This document shows, one piece after another, positions 12,969 to 25,234 of a DNA stretch of 64,000 bases. The stretch covers positions 62,001 through 126,000 of the forward strand of contig JAGFNK010000020.1 of NCBI GenBank assembly GCA_025769875.1. The letters are read 5' to 3'. The notes beneath the pieces were generated by a model that worked only from the letters and a program-made list of their open reading frames with translations, had not been told where the DNA came from and made no database searches. Position 1 is the stretch's first letter; each line of letters starts with the position of its first letter. The DNA comes from Russula earlei (lineage: Eukaryota; Basidiomycota; Agaricomycetes; Russulales; Russulaceae). Both the position numbers and the translations under genes were made by a program.

Positions 12969-15037
12969 TTAATCACCGAATACTCTGAACCCTCTTAGTA
13001 GTACGTCCACTCCCACGTCTGCGTCTGCTGAAATCACCGCCCCGCCGGCTAGGCTGATATCCTCGTCCTCATCTTCGGCCGCCTTGAATCCTTTTCCGAG
13101 TAAAGAGGCAAACAACTCGTCGATCTGTGCTTCGTGCCACGCACCCGCACCAAGAGGAACTGGGACCATGAAGTTTTGTATCTTCTCGTGGACTTCGTAC
13201 CTGTCGTTCGCTGGTCAAGCAATGTGGACAAGTGACGACTCATAAAAATTTGACGAACCGAAGCTTCCGCCCTTTACTGGCTCGGGTATCGACAATTTTT
13301 TTGGCCTTTTTCCGCTTTTGGTTTGCCGTCCAGTCCATCACTTGCCCGGGACCTCCTCCTTTTGAGTCAATCACATCGCGTAGGAGTTGCTGGTAAAAAT
13401 CGGTGTCATCAAATACCTCCTCATCTTCTTCGACCACTTCTCCCCCCTCGTCGGTTACGCGGGGACCTTTCGACCTTTTTAGTCGTGTGCGGGATAGAAG
13501 CACTGGCCATTCGCTACAGAGCATATCCTCGATCTGAGTGCCGACGCTTTTCACCCCTTCTTTCATGCTACCCGCTACAGAGAATCTTTTACGGGATGCA
13601 GGGTGCAAGGCGGATGGGGCGACTGCTGCGACCTTTGCGGACCATTTTTCCAAAGTACGAGTCAGATGGGGGTGGTATCTGGACCATCGTGTGAGTCAAA
13701 TGATAACATAGGCACTATCGGCCGTCAACAAAGCGCGTGAAATCCGGTCGCCTGACCAGATTCTCAAAACCCCGACGACAATCAAGCACGCGTGTGGGCC
13801 AGGTGCAAGGCCTAGAAAGTCAAAGAAAAGGCTCACGCGTGTTCAAGCCCCACCGCATCTTCGCTCGCTTCCCTGATTAGGGTGTCCCAACCTTGATCGA
13901 CAGGATCGATTTGTGGTCGAAGATAACGCCGCCCCTGTTCACTATCATCTTGCACACGGCGCCGTTTCCGTGGCCTGCCATTGGACTTGCCTGTCCTCCT
14001 CCATGAGCTCCTAACGATAAAAACGTAATAGAAAACAGCTAAAATGGCAGATGACAGGGAAGGGATGCACATCACGCAAGGTCGATAGTTCTTCCACGAG
14101 TGCGAGAGTCTCGCCTAGTAGCGCGTGACGTGCCTCAAGGCAAAGGGGATGAGATGTAAAATCAGACATTTCAATGATCTTTCAGAAAGGACAATGCATT
14201 CGGAGTGTCAAATGTATGAGATAGAATAGTGGGTTTGCAAAACTCACAGAAGGGAGACGACTAAATGCGGTGGCAGATTTTTGTAAATGTATCCGTGCGT
14301 CGAGTAAACTGTCCTGAAGATTCTAATGATAGCTGTAAGTTCTATGAACCGAGAACGCCTAGCCCGGTTAGACTTACCAACTGCCTGATGACTGCTTTGC
14401 CTTTTTTTCTGTCATCATCGCGTCTTTGTCGTAGTGTTGTGGAAGGGTCTTTCTCATGACTTGTGTCTTCTTGATCGCCTCGAATGTGTTGCAGAGTTGA
14501 TTGCTCATCATCGCCGCTGGCTTCCTCCTTGCCTGGTGACGGTGCGTCTTTTCCCCTTCCATCCTCTTCACCGAAGCTACCTTCGCTGGACGAATTTTGA
14601 GATGCCGGGTCTACCGGTTCAGGAGAATCAGTGAAAGAAGCATTCTCCTCTTCTAGTTGCTTCCTTGATGTCTTGGTGCCATGATACTTTGGATCTGTGA
14701 CCCTGTCAAGATTGCGGCGAAGGGCTGAGGGACTAAAACGAACCGTCAACTCCAGCAGGGCCTCAGGAATGAATTTGTACCCACCTAACATTTACGTAGT
14801 GCTCCCGCGCTTCTACTTTGTCACCGAGCTGTTCATGTGAGTCGAGATGTTCGTCCTCGGGATCAAAATCTGACCCAAAGCGGATGAGGGGATGAGCACG
14901 AGGCGACAAGTTGAAAAGCATACCTACGGGGGTAGGGTCATCTAACTCTGTGATTTGCTGTGCCAAAGAGAGGCCTAAACGAAAGGATATCAAGGAGGGA
15001 TGAGACGTGCAAGAAATGACGGACGTTGAGGAGGCAT
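12969..15037 (-). CDS. BFR2: Bfr2/AATF (TRAUB-domain) ribosome biogenesis protein
   Basis: Nucleolar protein of the small-subunit processome, needed for early 18S rRNA processing. The start at 15037 (MPPQR) is joined by a short intron to [15 protein letters not shown], the family N-terminus. Acidic, Ser-rich segments follow ([28 protein letters not shown]). The AATF region has [15 protein letters not shown], and [15 protein letters not shown] marks the start of the C-terminal TRAUB part. That part continues with ASKGRKLR, then [15 protein letters not shown] and a final exon ending RVFGD. Six or more introns are inferred. It lies 125 bp from the sorting nexin start on the same strand and is divergent from the acidic protein at 15509. 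The first donor site is uncertain because two positions keep the frame. Confidence 0.88.
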
Positions 15038-15508
15038 GATTGATATTAGTTTTAGGATTAACGGCCGCGTGCCAACAAAATAATCGAGTTTGGCATCACC
15101 GCGTGCCGCTTTTCTCTCTTCCTTCCAACGCCCACAGGGCCTTAATCTTATTTCCTGCTCTTTCCACTCTTTCAATCTGGACCCTTTTCAGATTTACCCA
15201 TGTCCATTCGTTGCAGAACATGGCCAAAAGTACATCATATAGTGCGTACATTTTTTTCCCTCCCCTTCTGATCTTCCGAAATCTCGGGAGGTTTTGCCTC
15301 GTCCAATCAATGAAAATTCGTGACCTCCTCGAGGCAATACCAATTTGTTTTTTTTTACGCTATTACCTCACTGTTTTCCTTGCAACCCCCCCCTTCCCCC
15401 GGGGTTTCGATCGATAACCGCTCGCCCAGCTCTCTTGCTCTCACTATCTTACTACCATACGTCGTCTCACCTCACTCTTCAGTTCGTCCAAGCAAACAGA
15501 CTTCCGCA
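15038..15508. promoter_or_regulatory. Divergent promoter region BFR2 / acidic protein
   Basis: 471 bp separate two divergent starts. The side next to 15509 is strongly pyrimidine-rich (15345-15490), as is common just upstream of fungal transcription starts. The frame of the downstream gene stays open through this stretch, so a longer N-terminus from 15320 cannot be fully excluded. Confidence 0.4.
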
Positions 15509-18194
15509 ATGTCGCCTCCTCACGCCCATACCTCCGCCATAGTCTCATCTATGCACCAACTAGACGAAGACGAAGACGACATTTGTCCTATTTGCGAAGG
15601 TGCCTGCACCTGCAACAACAAAATCGCCCCTCCGCCTCTTGCTCCCTTCGTGTCCACCAGTCGTCAGACCCTCATTCAACTCTCGCCTCATGCACTTCCC
15701 CCGCCATCTCTCCATCCACGCTCTCCTACCGCTACACCGTTGAAAATAAAACTCACCATTCCTGCTTCCCTTCTCTCACGAAGTCGTCTTCCCACATCAG
15801 AAGATCCCACACACTCCTCCAACGACAAGCAACACAAAAGCACGGATGCACACTGTCGCACCAAGCGCCAGGCGCGTCCCGCAAAGACTGGAGGCATAAC
15901 CACTCACCCCGGTCCCCTCTCCAAAGTGAAGGACAAAAAGGTCTCCAAGCCGGTATCCCCGGCAACAGACACGACCGAAGTATCAAAGGGTCACATGATT
16001 GTTAGCGGTACCGACAGCCACACACGGAGCGGTGCCAATCCCCCATCCTCACGCAGGAGTCATGATACGCGCGCTGGCTGTTCTGCGAAAGCTTATAGTC
16101 AATTCATCCAAAATCAGAGTTTTCCCACGTTCGTCTCCGCTGACGAATTCTCCTCAGCAAATGAGAGTTCTGCGGGCTCCAGCTCGAGCTCTGAAGAATC
16201 CGAGCTCACAGACTTTTCTGATTCATCGATCGCAGAGGAGGAAGAATGCTTTATTCGGACATCTGAGGAACAGCGTGCACGCGCTCACGACAAAGCGCGG
16301 ATCAAGCGGGAACTACTTGGCAATCGCATGATGAAGAATAAGGAGCCCCGAAACGATTGGGAGATTCGGACTCGGAAAAAGAGTGTCGGCACCAGTGAAG
16401 ACAACATGGATGTTGACACTGAGACTGATGACGAAGCAGAAGACGGCAGTGAAGAGGATGAAGGTCTCCATGGTGAGGACGATGAAGACGATACCGCAGC
16501 TGCGCGGGGATCGTATGTTGGCATCGCCACCGGCTGGTCTGAAGACGAGGAGTCCAGCTTTGACGCCGATCTGTTTTTTGCTGGTCTAAGCGACTCGGAT
16601 TCCGGCCCGGAAATAACGATCGCTCACAATGAGGTTGAAGCGGCCACTGAAGAGGACGTTGATATTGGACCGTCTGCCCTGACGCACGGTATCTTCGAGA
16701 TCACCGAGGGGTGGGACGGCTCTGTAATCTTTACGAATGGACTGCAAGACGGCCAAGGACTCCTTGACTGGGATTTTGAAGCCAACGCTGCCCAACTCTT
16801 AATCGAGGCTCACCCAATGTCTGAATCTAACTCTGGTTCGGATGTTCGGATGTCTGGAAGTGAAGGTGACATGGGTGACAGTGAAGACGAAACTGACGGC
16901 CTAGAGGAAATGGAGAGTAATGACGGGGACACAACAGAGGAAGAGCTCGTTGATGACCATGGTTTGCCTACGGCCCGAGCTATGCGTCTTTTCCGCCCAC
17001 CAGTCCCTCCCCTCTTCTCCATCAATCCTCTCTCTACAATGAGTCCTGGACCCCGTGTCAGGGATGTTCTCTCTAACCCGTCCCCACGACCTTTGGACAT
17101 CCTCGCTGGCCACGAATTCAGCGACGATGATGACGATGCCCCAGAGCCTCCTATGAGCGAGATAAGCAGTGTCGTTCTCAGCGCCTCTTCCGATAGAGGA
17201 ACGCCACGATTCCCGGTCATGGGTATGTTCGAGGCTCTGAAAAACGAGTCGCTTCGCCGGGCAGTCATCGATGGATCTCGTCGTGCTGTTCCTAGTCCGT
17301 TCCAAAGGAATGGACGGCGCCACCCTTCCGAGTCGGTTTCAGTTCGGAGCATTAGTGGAGTGCGTCAAACCCAGAGCTTCTAATCACTTTGTCCGTTAAC
17401 ACCTTGCACAGAGCCGCGATAGGTCCCTTTCTCTATCTCATGCGTCCTTTGTCCCATCACCTACACTCTTTCGATTGCCAAACCTCTCCGACGAACCAGC
17501 TCTTTTAACTTCACCTGCCCTTCCTTTACCCCTTGCAGAGAACATCTGTTTAGATGACGTTCTCGATGCATCTATCCTCGACTCTGACCCAATGGATGCA
17601 CTTTCCGCCCATGGGCAGCCCTATGATACTATCGGCGATCCTGAAGCCAGCGCGACTGATGACGGGGAGCGTCATCTTCAAAGCCTTAGCCGCTGGGACC
17701 GAATTCCTATGAATACTTTCCGACATACCCGGGAAACTCGTCCTCCCAGTGATAGTCCTGGTGAACTCGCGTATGGCAGTATAATTCGCAACAGCCCATT
17801 CAACGGTGTATGGACATCGGATAGGAGTCACCACCAACCTTCCAGTTCTCCGTCAAAGAAAGGCAAAGGCAAGAAGAAAGGCTCTCGAAACCGCGCTGAT
17901 ATGGTTATCTCTCCTGTTATCATGCCCGTCCGCGACAGTGACCACACATCAACCGGACACACAATAGGCCAAACTGGTCATGGTCCTCTACATTCCAAAC
18001 CGCGCAAAGACAAGGAATCACGCAGAGATAAAATGCTCAAACGCAAGACCCTGATGGGTACATCAATTGGTCGGCGTCATCAACAACACCATCACGCTCA
18101 TAGCCATCATCCAAATTTGAAAGGGCGGGCATCAGGTAGCATACAGCGCACTGGGGTCTTCAGTGGTGCCTCGGTTCCTCCTCTGAACCTCTAG
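15509..18194 (+). CDS. Large acidic, disordered protein with a Cys-rich N-terminal motif; function unknown
   Basis: I do not recognise a family. The start at 15509 is preferred because everything upstream is pyrimidine-rich leader. Near residue 25 sits DDICPICEGACTCNNK, a compact Cys pattern (CxxCxGxCxC) that could bind zinc. A Ser/Pro/Thr-rich segment follows, then strongly acidic runs at about residues 210-350 (EESELTDFSDSSIAEEEE; DDEAEDGSEEDE) and ESSFDADLFFAGLSDSDSG. An intron at about 17359-17412 joins SVRSISG to SRDRSLSLSHASF in frame. The C-terminus is basic and His-rich (KKGKGKKKGSRN; RRHQQHHHAHSHH). The acidic middle with a basic tail suggests a chromatin or transcription co-factor. 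A link to Ifh1/Crf1-type coactivators crossed my mind but I cannot support it. Length is about 860 residues. Confidence 0.8.
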
Positions 18195-18894
18195 ATGTGC
18201 CATCAACGTGGCATTCACACTCAGTCAGGTACTGTTCTGTTCACGTTTCGAGTTACCGCATATCTCCCGTGCAATAGTACTTTTCCTCTGCAGCTTTCCG
18301 TCTGACACTAGTATTCATCGGTTTTACTGTCACGTTGGTATCTATGGCGCTCTCTTCTTCCTTCCTCCTCCCCTCCCCCTCCCTTTCTTTAACTCTCCTA
18401 CCAATATTCTGGACCCGCGAATCACCTGCATTTCTAATCGTTAAAGATTGTCTTCGAGCCTCTTGATGTGTCATACCAAGTCGATGATCCAATTATTGTA
18501 TTCCATTCGTGATGCCTCTGTCATTCTATCATGCTTCGTTCTACTGTTTTCCTTGATTCTTATCCTGTAATGATCGATGCAGTGTAAAAAAGGGCAGATT
18601 GTTGCCCGTACGTGTTGAAGAACAAGAAATACATTCGCGGCGTCTCCCAGCACAGCCTGACAAGTTGAGTGGTGATGGCCCTTTCCCTGACCTATTTAAT
18701 TCGCCACGTTGAACACCTCACCGACTTTCTCCATCAATATAATATTCTCCAGACCAAGCGGCTGCCAGGAAAATTTAGGAATCGCACTAGAGTTTAGTTG
18801 ACAGCCCCGACTCGTGTCAGCGCCGTCATCATCACGTGAACGCCCACCGAGCGGCAAAACTCGCGTACCCGTGTGGTTTGACCAAAATTCGAAA
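18195..18894. other. Intergenic, no gene recognised
   Basis: 700 bp between two plus-strand genes. It holds a pyrimidine-rich tract at 18355-18395 and AT-richer sequence near 18480-18560. No supported coding region. Confidence 0.4.
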
Positions 18895-19219
18895 ATGAAC
18901 GGCCACCCACCTGCGAAAAGCGCGTCGCAGACCAAGGACAGGAACTATGCTCACTTGTCTAAAAGTCTTGCGCGCCTCTCGCGCTCCATGGGCCAGACCG
19001 CGACCCTCTTCGAGCAGCTACGTCTTGACTTGGACGCAATGCGAACGCTTGCTGGCATACACAGCGCACGGTGAGCAGTCCCCCTTCAGACTTATCCATT
19101 TGTGTTTCTCTCGAGCTTATGCTTATTGCGCGCGATCAAACGCCAGGTTCATGACCGTGGCGACAGAACTCAATCCCGATCGCCACGTCGATGAACAGCA
19201 CCATGGGATCCACGGGTGA
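18895..19219 (+). CDS. HSK3: Probable DASH (Dam1) complex subunit Hsk3
   Basis: Hsk3 is a very small helical subunit of the DASH ring that couples kinetochores to spindle microtubules. The first exon starts at 18895 and ends in the intron donor after HSAR. The second exon starts at about 19148 (FMTVATELNPDRH). The joined protein of about 82 residues is one helical segment: YAHLSKSLARLSRSMGQ, then LFEQLRLDLDAMRTLAGIHS, then FMTVATELNP. Spacing and pattern resemble the Hsk3 consensus (a Leu-rich helix, a conserved Met/Leu-Gly block, then a SLFM-like block). The splice preserves frame and both signals are canonical. The match is by pattern only, and other small helical proteins could look similar. 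Confidence 0.6.
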
Positions 19220-21941
19220 ACGCGGCGACTCGCCGCGCGCATGACGGTTCGGGTTCGTTCCTTGTGCTTTTTGTGCTCCCTCTCTTTTTGTTCTCGAGTC
19301 GTGAGTCATATATGTGAGAATGATAGCCCTGGTGGACGCTGACCGACAGTCTTCGTGCCGAAAACCCGCAGATCATGTGTATGAATTCTTTACGACCGTG
19401 TATCCACCATCAGAGCGTCGGCTGGAATATGTTGCCCTGTAAACAGGCAGGGATATACCCGCGGGGATACCCCATGAGCAGGAAGTCGTCGCTTCTTGGC
19501 CTCAATATGTGGTCCCCTTTTGTTTTCGTGGGTCAAATGGACGTGATCACCTGTCGGCATCTTCTTCCTTCGCTGGAGACTCCAATGACGATAGCCCTGC
19601 CCTTAATCCGACCATATGGATACAAAAGATTGGTCATAATTCTCTCCCAAACGAAGCTGTGCTCCTCGCCAGAGTGCGTGACACGTGCAGCTGCTTTTTG
19701 TTTGCCAGACGCCGCAAGGCTGCTCCAGCACGTCAAATTTAGCCATCATGACAAGCAGGTGAAATCAGAACGGATCCTCAGAAACACGGCGCGACCTAAA
19801 CCCTTTGTGTTTACCGCTTTTGAAGGCTGCTTCTCTCGGTCTCCGTGCTTGCTCTTTCTTCGCCAGAGAGGGGGGCCGGACTATCTATATCACGTACTCG
19901 GTGAAACGCGGTTACCCGTTTCGTTTTTTTTTTTTCAATTCTTCCCTGGAAACAAAGTGTGACGGTCGAGCCGAGTGGTGTACACGAGCGGGACGGCGCA
20001 TCATATGGGATGATTGTGCCATCGATCCTCTCTGGGTGCAATTAAGATCCATTTGCGAGACCTGTTGATCACTTCATTTCCTTTCCGTAATTTACATTCT
20101 TGTTCGATCAATGGTGCCAACACCCCGTTTCCCACCACGCCCCCAAATTTTTCGCAAGCAAGGAGATGATAAGGCTGTCTTTTTTGTGTCACAGAAGGGG
20201 GGGGGGCAAGTGCAACCGCTGGACTCCGACAGGCAGAACGGGATGTGTTTGAACATACCATATCGGCTGAAACCACGTGGTCGCGTTGTCGTTAGATTTG
20301 AATGAAACCAGAGCGGCTTAGCCGAGTCGGGCTTGTACAAAGACAATGTACGGTAACCTCGATCAACAGGCATATCGAGTCCGGTGCCAAAAGCGTGGGG
20401 TAACATTCATGCTTGTCGGTTTTACAGTATGGCTCTTCAGCCCAGGGTATTTCCGCTGCTTTCCCGAGTTTTGCGCATCGGGCCCCTTGCCTTTGCATTG
20501 CGGCAACTCAACAAAAAACGCCCACGCATGACACACGACCACGCTCATCAGACGACCTTCGCAGAAGCTCTCTTCAAAATGATGCAGTGCGCCCCACCAT
20601 ACAACACGATCAGAAGGTAGAAGGCACACGAGTAGGGATCGTGCTTGGTAATCGACGCAGGGTCGGGGATGTAAGCCGAACATGTTTCTCCGAAATAGGG
20701 TCGTCCGTCTCCGTGCCGCAGCGAGTTGCGCTTTTTTTTTATGGAAGGAAGACTCTGTTTCACGAAAACGAAACCTGGAGGGCTGAGATCTCACCCTGGA
20801 TAGGCACCGTGTCCGGATCTCTAAGGTACACCTCCCGGTCGGTGCAATTGTCCGTTGACCCTCGAACCCCCTGTACGGGGCGTGAGCGCAGCGCAGAAAG
20901 CCGCGGACGTTGTTATCACCATGATGGGGAGGGGGGGAGGGAGTGTCAGCCACCGGAGCCCACTATACTCCACCAACACACAGGCGTCCTAGGTTTGCGC
21001 AGCAGTGGAACAGTAAGCCGAGGGGGGGGGGGTTCCTCTTCGCAGCCCCAGAATGGCCGCCCATATGGACCATCTCGGTGGGTTCCAAGGCGAAACCACC
21101 CAACAATAACGAATGTCCGTCATGGGATGCGTATTCTCTCGCGTTTTGCGCCCACCTTGGAGCCGCCCCCGGGCTGGTGAGTGTTACGACAATCTCATCA
21201 TCCTGACCCTTGCGCAGCTGCCCTCGGCGGGATATAGGAGGCAAGGCGTTTCCCGCCACCTTCCAGCGCCTCCGAGGTTCTCCGTCCTTGGGTGTCAACG
21301 CCCGCGGCACGCCAGGCACAAATTAGTCTCGTGGAGACCAGACGGATGATACCAGCGGATGTTCACGCGGGAGCAGGAGCAATCGCGGTCGAGACAGGAT
21401 ATTGACGGGCCTTTCTCCCAAGGAAACATGAACGAGTTCGAAAAGGGTATAGGCTCGCTCAGGATCCGTAGTTCTTTTGGGGTCCACAAAGGATGGAAGA
21501 TGAGCCTCGATGAGGCTCGCAGAGCTCTCATTTCAGACATATTTTAGATGGGCGTTGCGTCTATATCATGTGTCTCGCGAGTGAAGGGCACCGCACAGTA
21601 TCCGCCCATCCCTCGATTAGGACAATGAGGTCACTTCCGTGTTGTATTTCATGTGTCCACCCTCAGGGTACGTTAGGCGCTTGCTGTTAGAGTGCCAATA
21701 CATTTACGAAGGGTCGGCGTTATGACGTGCCAAACACCCGCGCAGCCCGCATCCTCCTAGGGAGTACTGTAGAACAATAAGGGATCTCCCATCATTGATT
21801 AAGGGAGTTCCTGAGCGTTCCCCTGTAACAGACCTCGGAAAACCGCAGTATGAAGGTTCTCAGGCAGTTTAAGGTCCCCTGGTAGTTCCATTTTTCCCTT
21901 TAGATTGCCTTTCTATCTTTGCGGAAACCTGGAAGGGTCCA
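19220..21941. other. 2.7 kb stretch with no recognised gene
   Basis: Open frames of up to 255 codons exist on both strands (for example 20413-21180) but none shows a domain, a credible exon structure or conserved composition. The sequence is moderately GC-rich and has homopolymer runs: T at 19924-19936 and G near 20199-20206, 20931-20938 and 21020-21029. It may hold UTRs, a non-coding transcript or a fast-evolving gene that I cannot see. Confidence 0.4.
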
Positions 21942-22976
21942 TTATGGGGTCACGCGTGTGTCATCCTCCAATATGGAAGCTGTGAGAACAGTGGTAGATG
22001 GACTCACCTCATTGATATGGATAGTAGCTCGGTCAACACCGTACCTCTTGCTACGCTTGTAATGTTCCAAGGCCTCTTGGAGATGTCCAACTATTTGGTG
22101 CGTTAGAATCGGCCTCTTTGAGAAACGACAGGTACCAACAGGCTTCCAGGACGGACGCAAGATTGAACGCAATTTCAGGATCATCGGGCGCAAGTTTGGC
22201 CGCAATCCTGAGATGAACAATAAAATGAACGATATCCACTGCGGAGGAACTAAAATACTCACTGGAGATGTTGCCGGGCGAGATCGGGCCGTGACTGGGG
22301 GTGATTCAAGTATGCGCTTGCTAAGTCTGGACAACAAAGGTGGTGTTGAACAAAGACGATCGGAGAGGGGAGTGACGGACGAACTAGTATGCGCATCGGC
22401 GCTGGATGGCTGGAGCTCGATAGCAGATGTCCAAGAATGGATGGCTTCGTCGAACTCCTCTGAGGGACTTTAGTTTGGGATGGTGGTAAACCGTCGATTT
22501 GGGAAGGGAACGTACTAAGATGGTAGTGTGTAACACCCAGATTAAAGAGTGAGCTGGCGTTACGTTTGATGTCCACACTGCGTTGGTACAGTTTTTTCGC
22601 CCCTTCCACGTCGCCTTCTTCGAGTTTCTGGGTACCTTGTTCCAAGCAAAGGAGGGCTTCTTCCTCGGCAGGATCCGACGCTGTCGAGTGAGGTGTGGTG
22701 GAGGTTGCCCAGCCTATATGAGGTAAAGCAAAACAATTAGGACAAAGTTGATGTGAAATTGGAGGACTGGAAGACTGTCTGGACGATGAGATGACGCCTA
22801 CGTTTCGTGTGAACGGCCCCCAGTGACTGCACTAGGTGACAACGGGCCGAGAGCTGGGTCGGGCGGGTAGCTTGTTTACAGTACCCTGACTGGAAAGTCT
22901 TGAGCGAGAAGGGGACAGCCGGAAAGCGATACGCGAGGCGTCGCGGGAACGCATATTTTTGAAGAGTAGGCAACAT
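21942..22976 (-). CDS. Tetratricopeptide-repeat protein, probably mitochondrial
   Basis: The start at 22976 gives a basic, hydrophobic leader (MLPTLQKYAFPRRLAYRF) that looks like a mitochondrial targeting sequence. After an intron come TPR-like units: ALLCLEQGTQKLEEGDVEGA with KKLYQRSVDIKRNASSLFNL, then EEFDEAIHSWTSAIELQPSS, then APDDPEIAFNLASVLEA, and EALEHYKRSKRYGVDR. At least five exons are needed, with introns of about 50-60 nt. The C-terminus is uncertain: after ATIHINE either a short intron is removed or translation runs straight to the stop at 21942. The gene is divergent from TIM23 (251 bp), which fits co-regulation of mitochondrial genes. I cannot name the orthologue. Confidence 0.75.
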
Positions 22977-23227
22977 GCGGCTGAAGCTTATTGTCTTTCC
23001 ACAGAGCGCGTACCTTCAGAAATCAATCGCGACAATCGCGCAGGACAGCCCGACGGAGCCTGTGACCAGGTAACGGGCGAAGATCGTCACGCCGCTTGAA
23101 ATTTCCTTTCCCATTTTTCTTTTACTCTCCGTAAGTCCCAGTCCCTCTCGACGCCGACCACGACGACGAAGGGGAGCCCAAGCTTGGTTTCGCCTTTCTT
23201 CTCTCCCTTACAACCCCTTCTCTCATA
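22977..23227. promoter_or_regulatory. Divergent promoter region TPR protein / TIM23
   Basis: 251 bp between two divergent starts, both of genes with likely mitochondrial products. A pyrimidine-rich stretch (23100-23225) precedes TIM23. Confidence 0.4.
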
Positions 23228-24119
23228 ATGTCTTCTCAGCCATACCCCTCAACCTCGTCCCAGTCACAAGATCCTTCCGACCTCCTGAAAAACGTCCACT
23301 TCTCGTCTCAGATTTCAGAGCCTCTCCCCGAAACACCTACAGCCTCGGACTTACTCTCAGGTTCCTATGACCCCGCGAAACTTCACCCGATGGCAAGCTT
23401 GGGAGGGCAGCTTGATTACCTGGTGTTAGACGATGACAAGACAAATGATCTTCCAGGATCGGGTACTGCCATACCATCGAGGGGTTGGAGTGACGACCTC
23501 TGTTATGGCACGGGTACTATGTATCTTGGTGGTATGTCATCCGTACTTCTTGCGATCAATACTGTCGTCCACAATTCCTTCTGCATCCAATGAGACCTGT
23601 CCAAATTTCACCTTATCGGCCATCTTATTGTCTTTGTGCTGACCACATGCCCTCTCTTCTTATAGGTCTGGCCCTCGGCGGTGCCTGGGGTGTCCGGGAG
23701 GGTGCGAGCAGACCGCTGGCAGTGTCGAATACGCGGCTACGAATCAACAGCATCCTTAACTCCGTCACGCGAAGGGGGACATTCTTGGGTAATTCAGCCG
23801 GGGTCTTAGGTATGATCCACCCCCATAACATTCTTTTTGTTCTCCACTCAGCGCCCGCTCTTCAGCTTTGGGTTACAATGGAATTAATTCCATCATTGAT
23901 GCGGTTCGGGGAAAGCATGACGCGTTCGGAAGTATGGCAGCAGGAGCTCTCACGGGAGCTCTGTTTAAGTCTACGGGTGGGTGCCTTTTGATGTATCGCC
24001 TGCTCATGGACACCGGAGTGATGTCTTGGTTCTCAGCTGGTGTGAAGCCTGCCTTGGCAGCAGCTACAATTGTGTCAGCATCCGCGGGAGCTTGGAGTTG
24101 GGTAAAGACACGGGTCTGA
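23228..24119 (+). CDS. TIM23: Mitochondrial inner-membrane translocase subunit Tim23
   Basis: Channel-forming subunit of the TIM23 presequence translocase. The N-terminal intermembrane-space domain holds LLSGSYDPAKLHPMASLGG with LDYLVLDDD. The Tim17/22/23 membrane domain follows. It reads GWSDDLCYGTGTMYLGG, then LALGGAWGVREGASRP, then LRINSILNSVTRRGTFLGNSAG, then YNGINSIIDAVRGKHDAFG with SMAAGALTGALFKST, and ends AGVKPALAAATIVSA and WSWVKTRV. Introns lie at about 23533-23665, 23810-23860 and 23974-24038, all with usable splice signals. Length of about 210 residues and the four-helix layout fit the family. No breaks were seen. Confidence 0.95.
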
Positions 24120-25234
24120 GTACATTATATCCTGTGTCATACATAGACGCATTGACCAATCTGCGATCACATCTCACTTTTGTTTAATCGCCACATCTTT
24201 TCTGTTCTCGGCCTTGCTGGCTGTGCGAAGTTGTCGAAACTCGGCATTAACTATTCAAAGGGAATGAACAGGAAATCCTGTCATACCGGTTACATCGGGC
24301 AAACACCGTCTTGTGGGTTGAGGTGAAGATGACGGGGTCACACAACCGGTACCGGCTTTCTCCAGGGGAACCCACCAGACGGCGAGCGAGATTGGGCCTG
24401 CGCCGGACTTTTGTCACCACACGCTGGATCTCTGCAGGCCAAGTTTGTCTTCCCCTTACTTCGGGACGATTTGTGTATTATATGAACGCCTCCGTTTCTT
24501 GTTCTCCAATAAATTGCCCAGTTCCTACCTGGCCATCCCTAGTCTGCCTGCTGGCACCTCGCGTCTCGCGTCCATTCCAGCGGTCGACCTTCTCATGGCC
24601 GTCCACTTTCGTGCGACCGCGCCCCTTCCAGTGCCGCCGCCGCCGATCCCAGATCCAGCTGGTGCACGTCTCTCCCTCGACGTCAAGCGATCCGTCGACG
24701 ACTGGCGGAGACCATCTGAACATGATAATCTTTGCCGCCTACTCGATGACGGGAGCTCTGGCGCACTCTCTTTGCTCGTTGAGTCGCTCTCTGACCGTTC
24801 CCCCCCCCCCCCCCCCCTTCCCCGGTGCGACAAGGAAGGGGCTCCCCAGTATTGCTGACGATGGTGTACAGGCGCTCCTCCAACCCCATCGAATGTTCGC
24901 TCTCGTGTTTCAGATGGCTTTCAGTGTCAGCCTTTGCTCGGTGATGCTGCACGTTTCCAGGGCTCGTTTAAGATGTGATCCGCAGTGTGAAGTCTCACCC
25001 GACGTGGGGGAGGCATCGGTCCTTCCGCGGAATCCCCAAGTTCTTACGGCGCTTCGCCGGACACCACCTAGCGTTCCGACGCAGACCGCTGGTGACCGGC
25101 CGTCGACTTCGCGATCGAGTGACTCTCCTTATTATACACGCCCGTCCGCGGGTTCAGGGAGCTGGGGTGTCCCCCGCCCGCCGACCCGCCTCCCAGAGCC
25201 CCAATGCGCGTCCTTGCTTCCCTCAACGGGCCAC
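24120..25234. other. Upstream region of the velvet gene with an 18-base C run
   Basis: 1.1 kb between TIM23 and the velvet start. A reading frame in phase with the velvet start stays open from 24311, but its translation is low in complexity and has no family signal, so I treat it as leader or promoter. A run of 18 C bases sits at 24800-24817. Confidence 0.4.

Noticed and set aside
20413..21180. 255-codon open frame on the plus strand
   Set aside because: No recognisable domain, odd composition, overlapped by equally long frames on the other strand, no convincing start context.
24311..25234. Open frame in phase with and upstream of the velvet start
   Set aside because: The translation is low in complexity with Pro and Arg runs and spans an 18-base C run; the velvet fold is complete without it. 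Kept only as a possible extended N-terminus.
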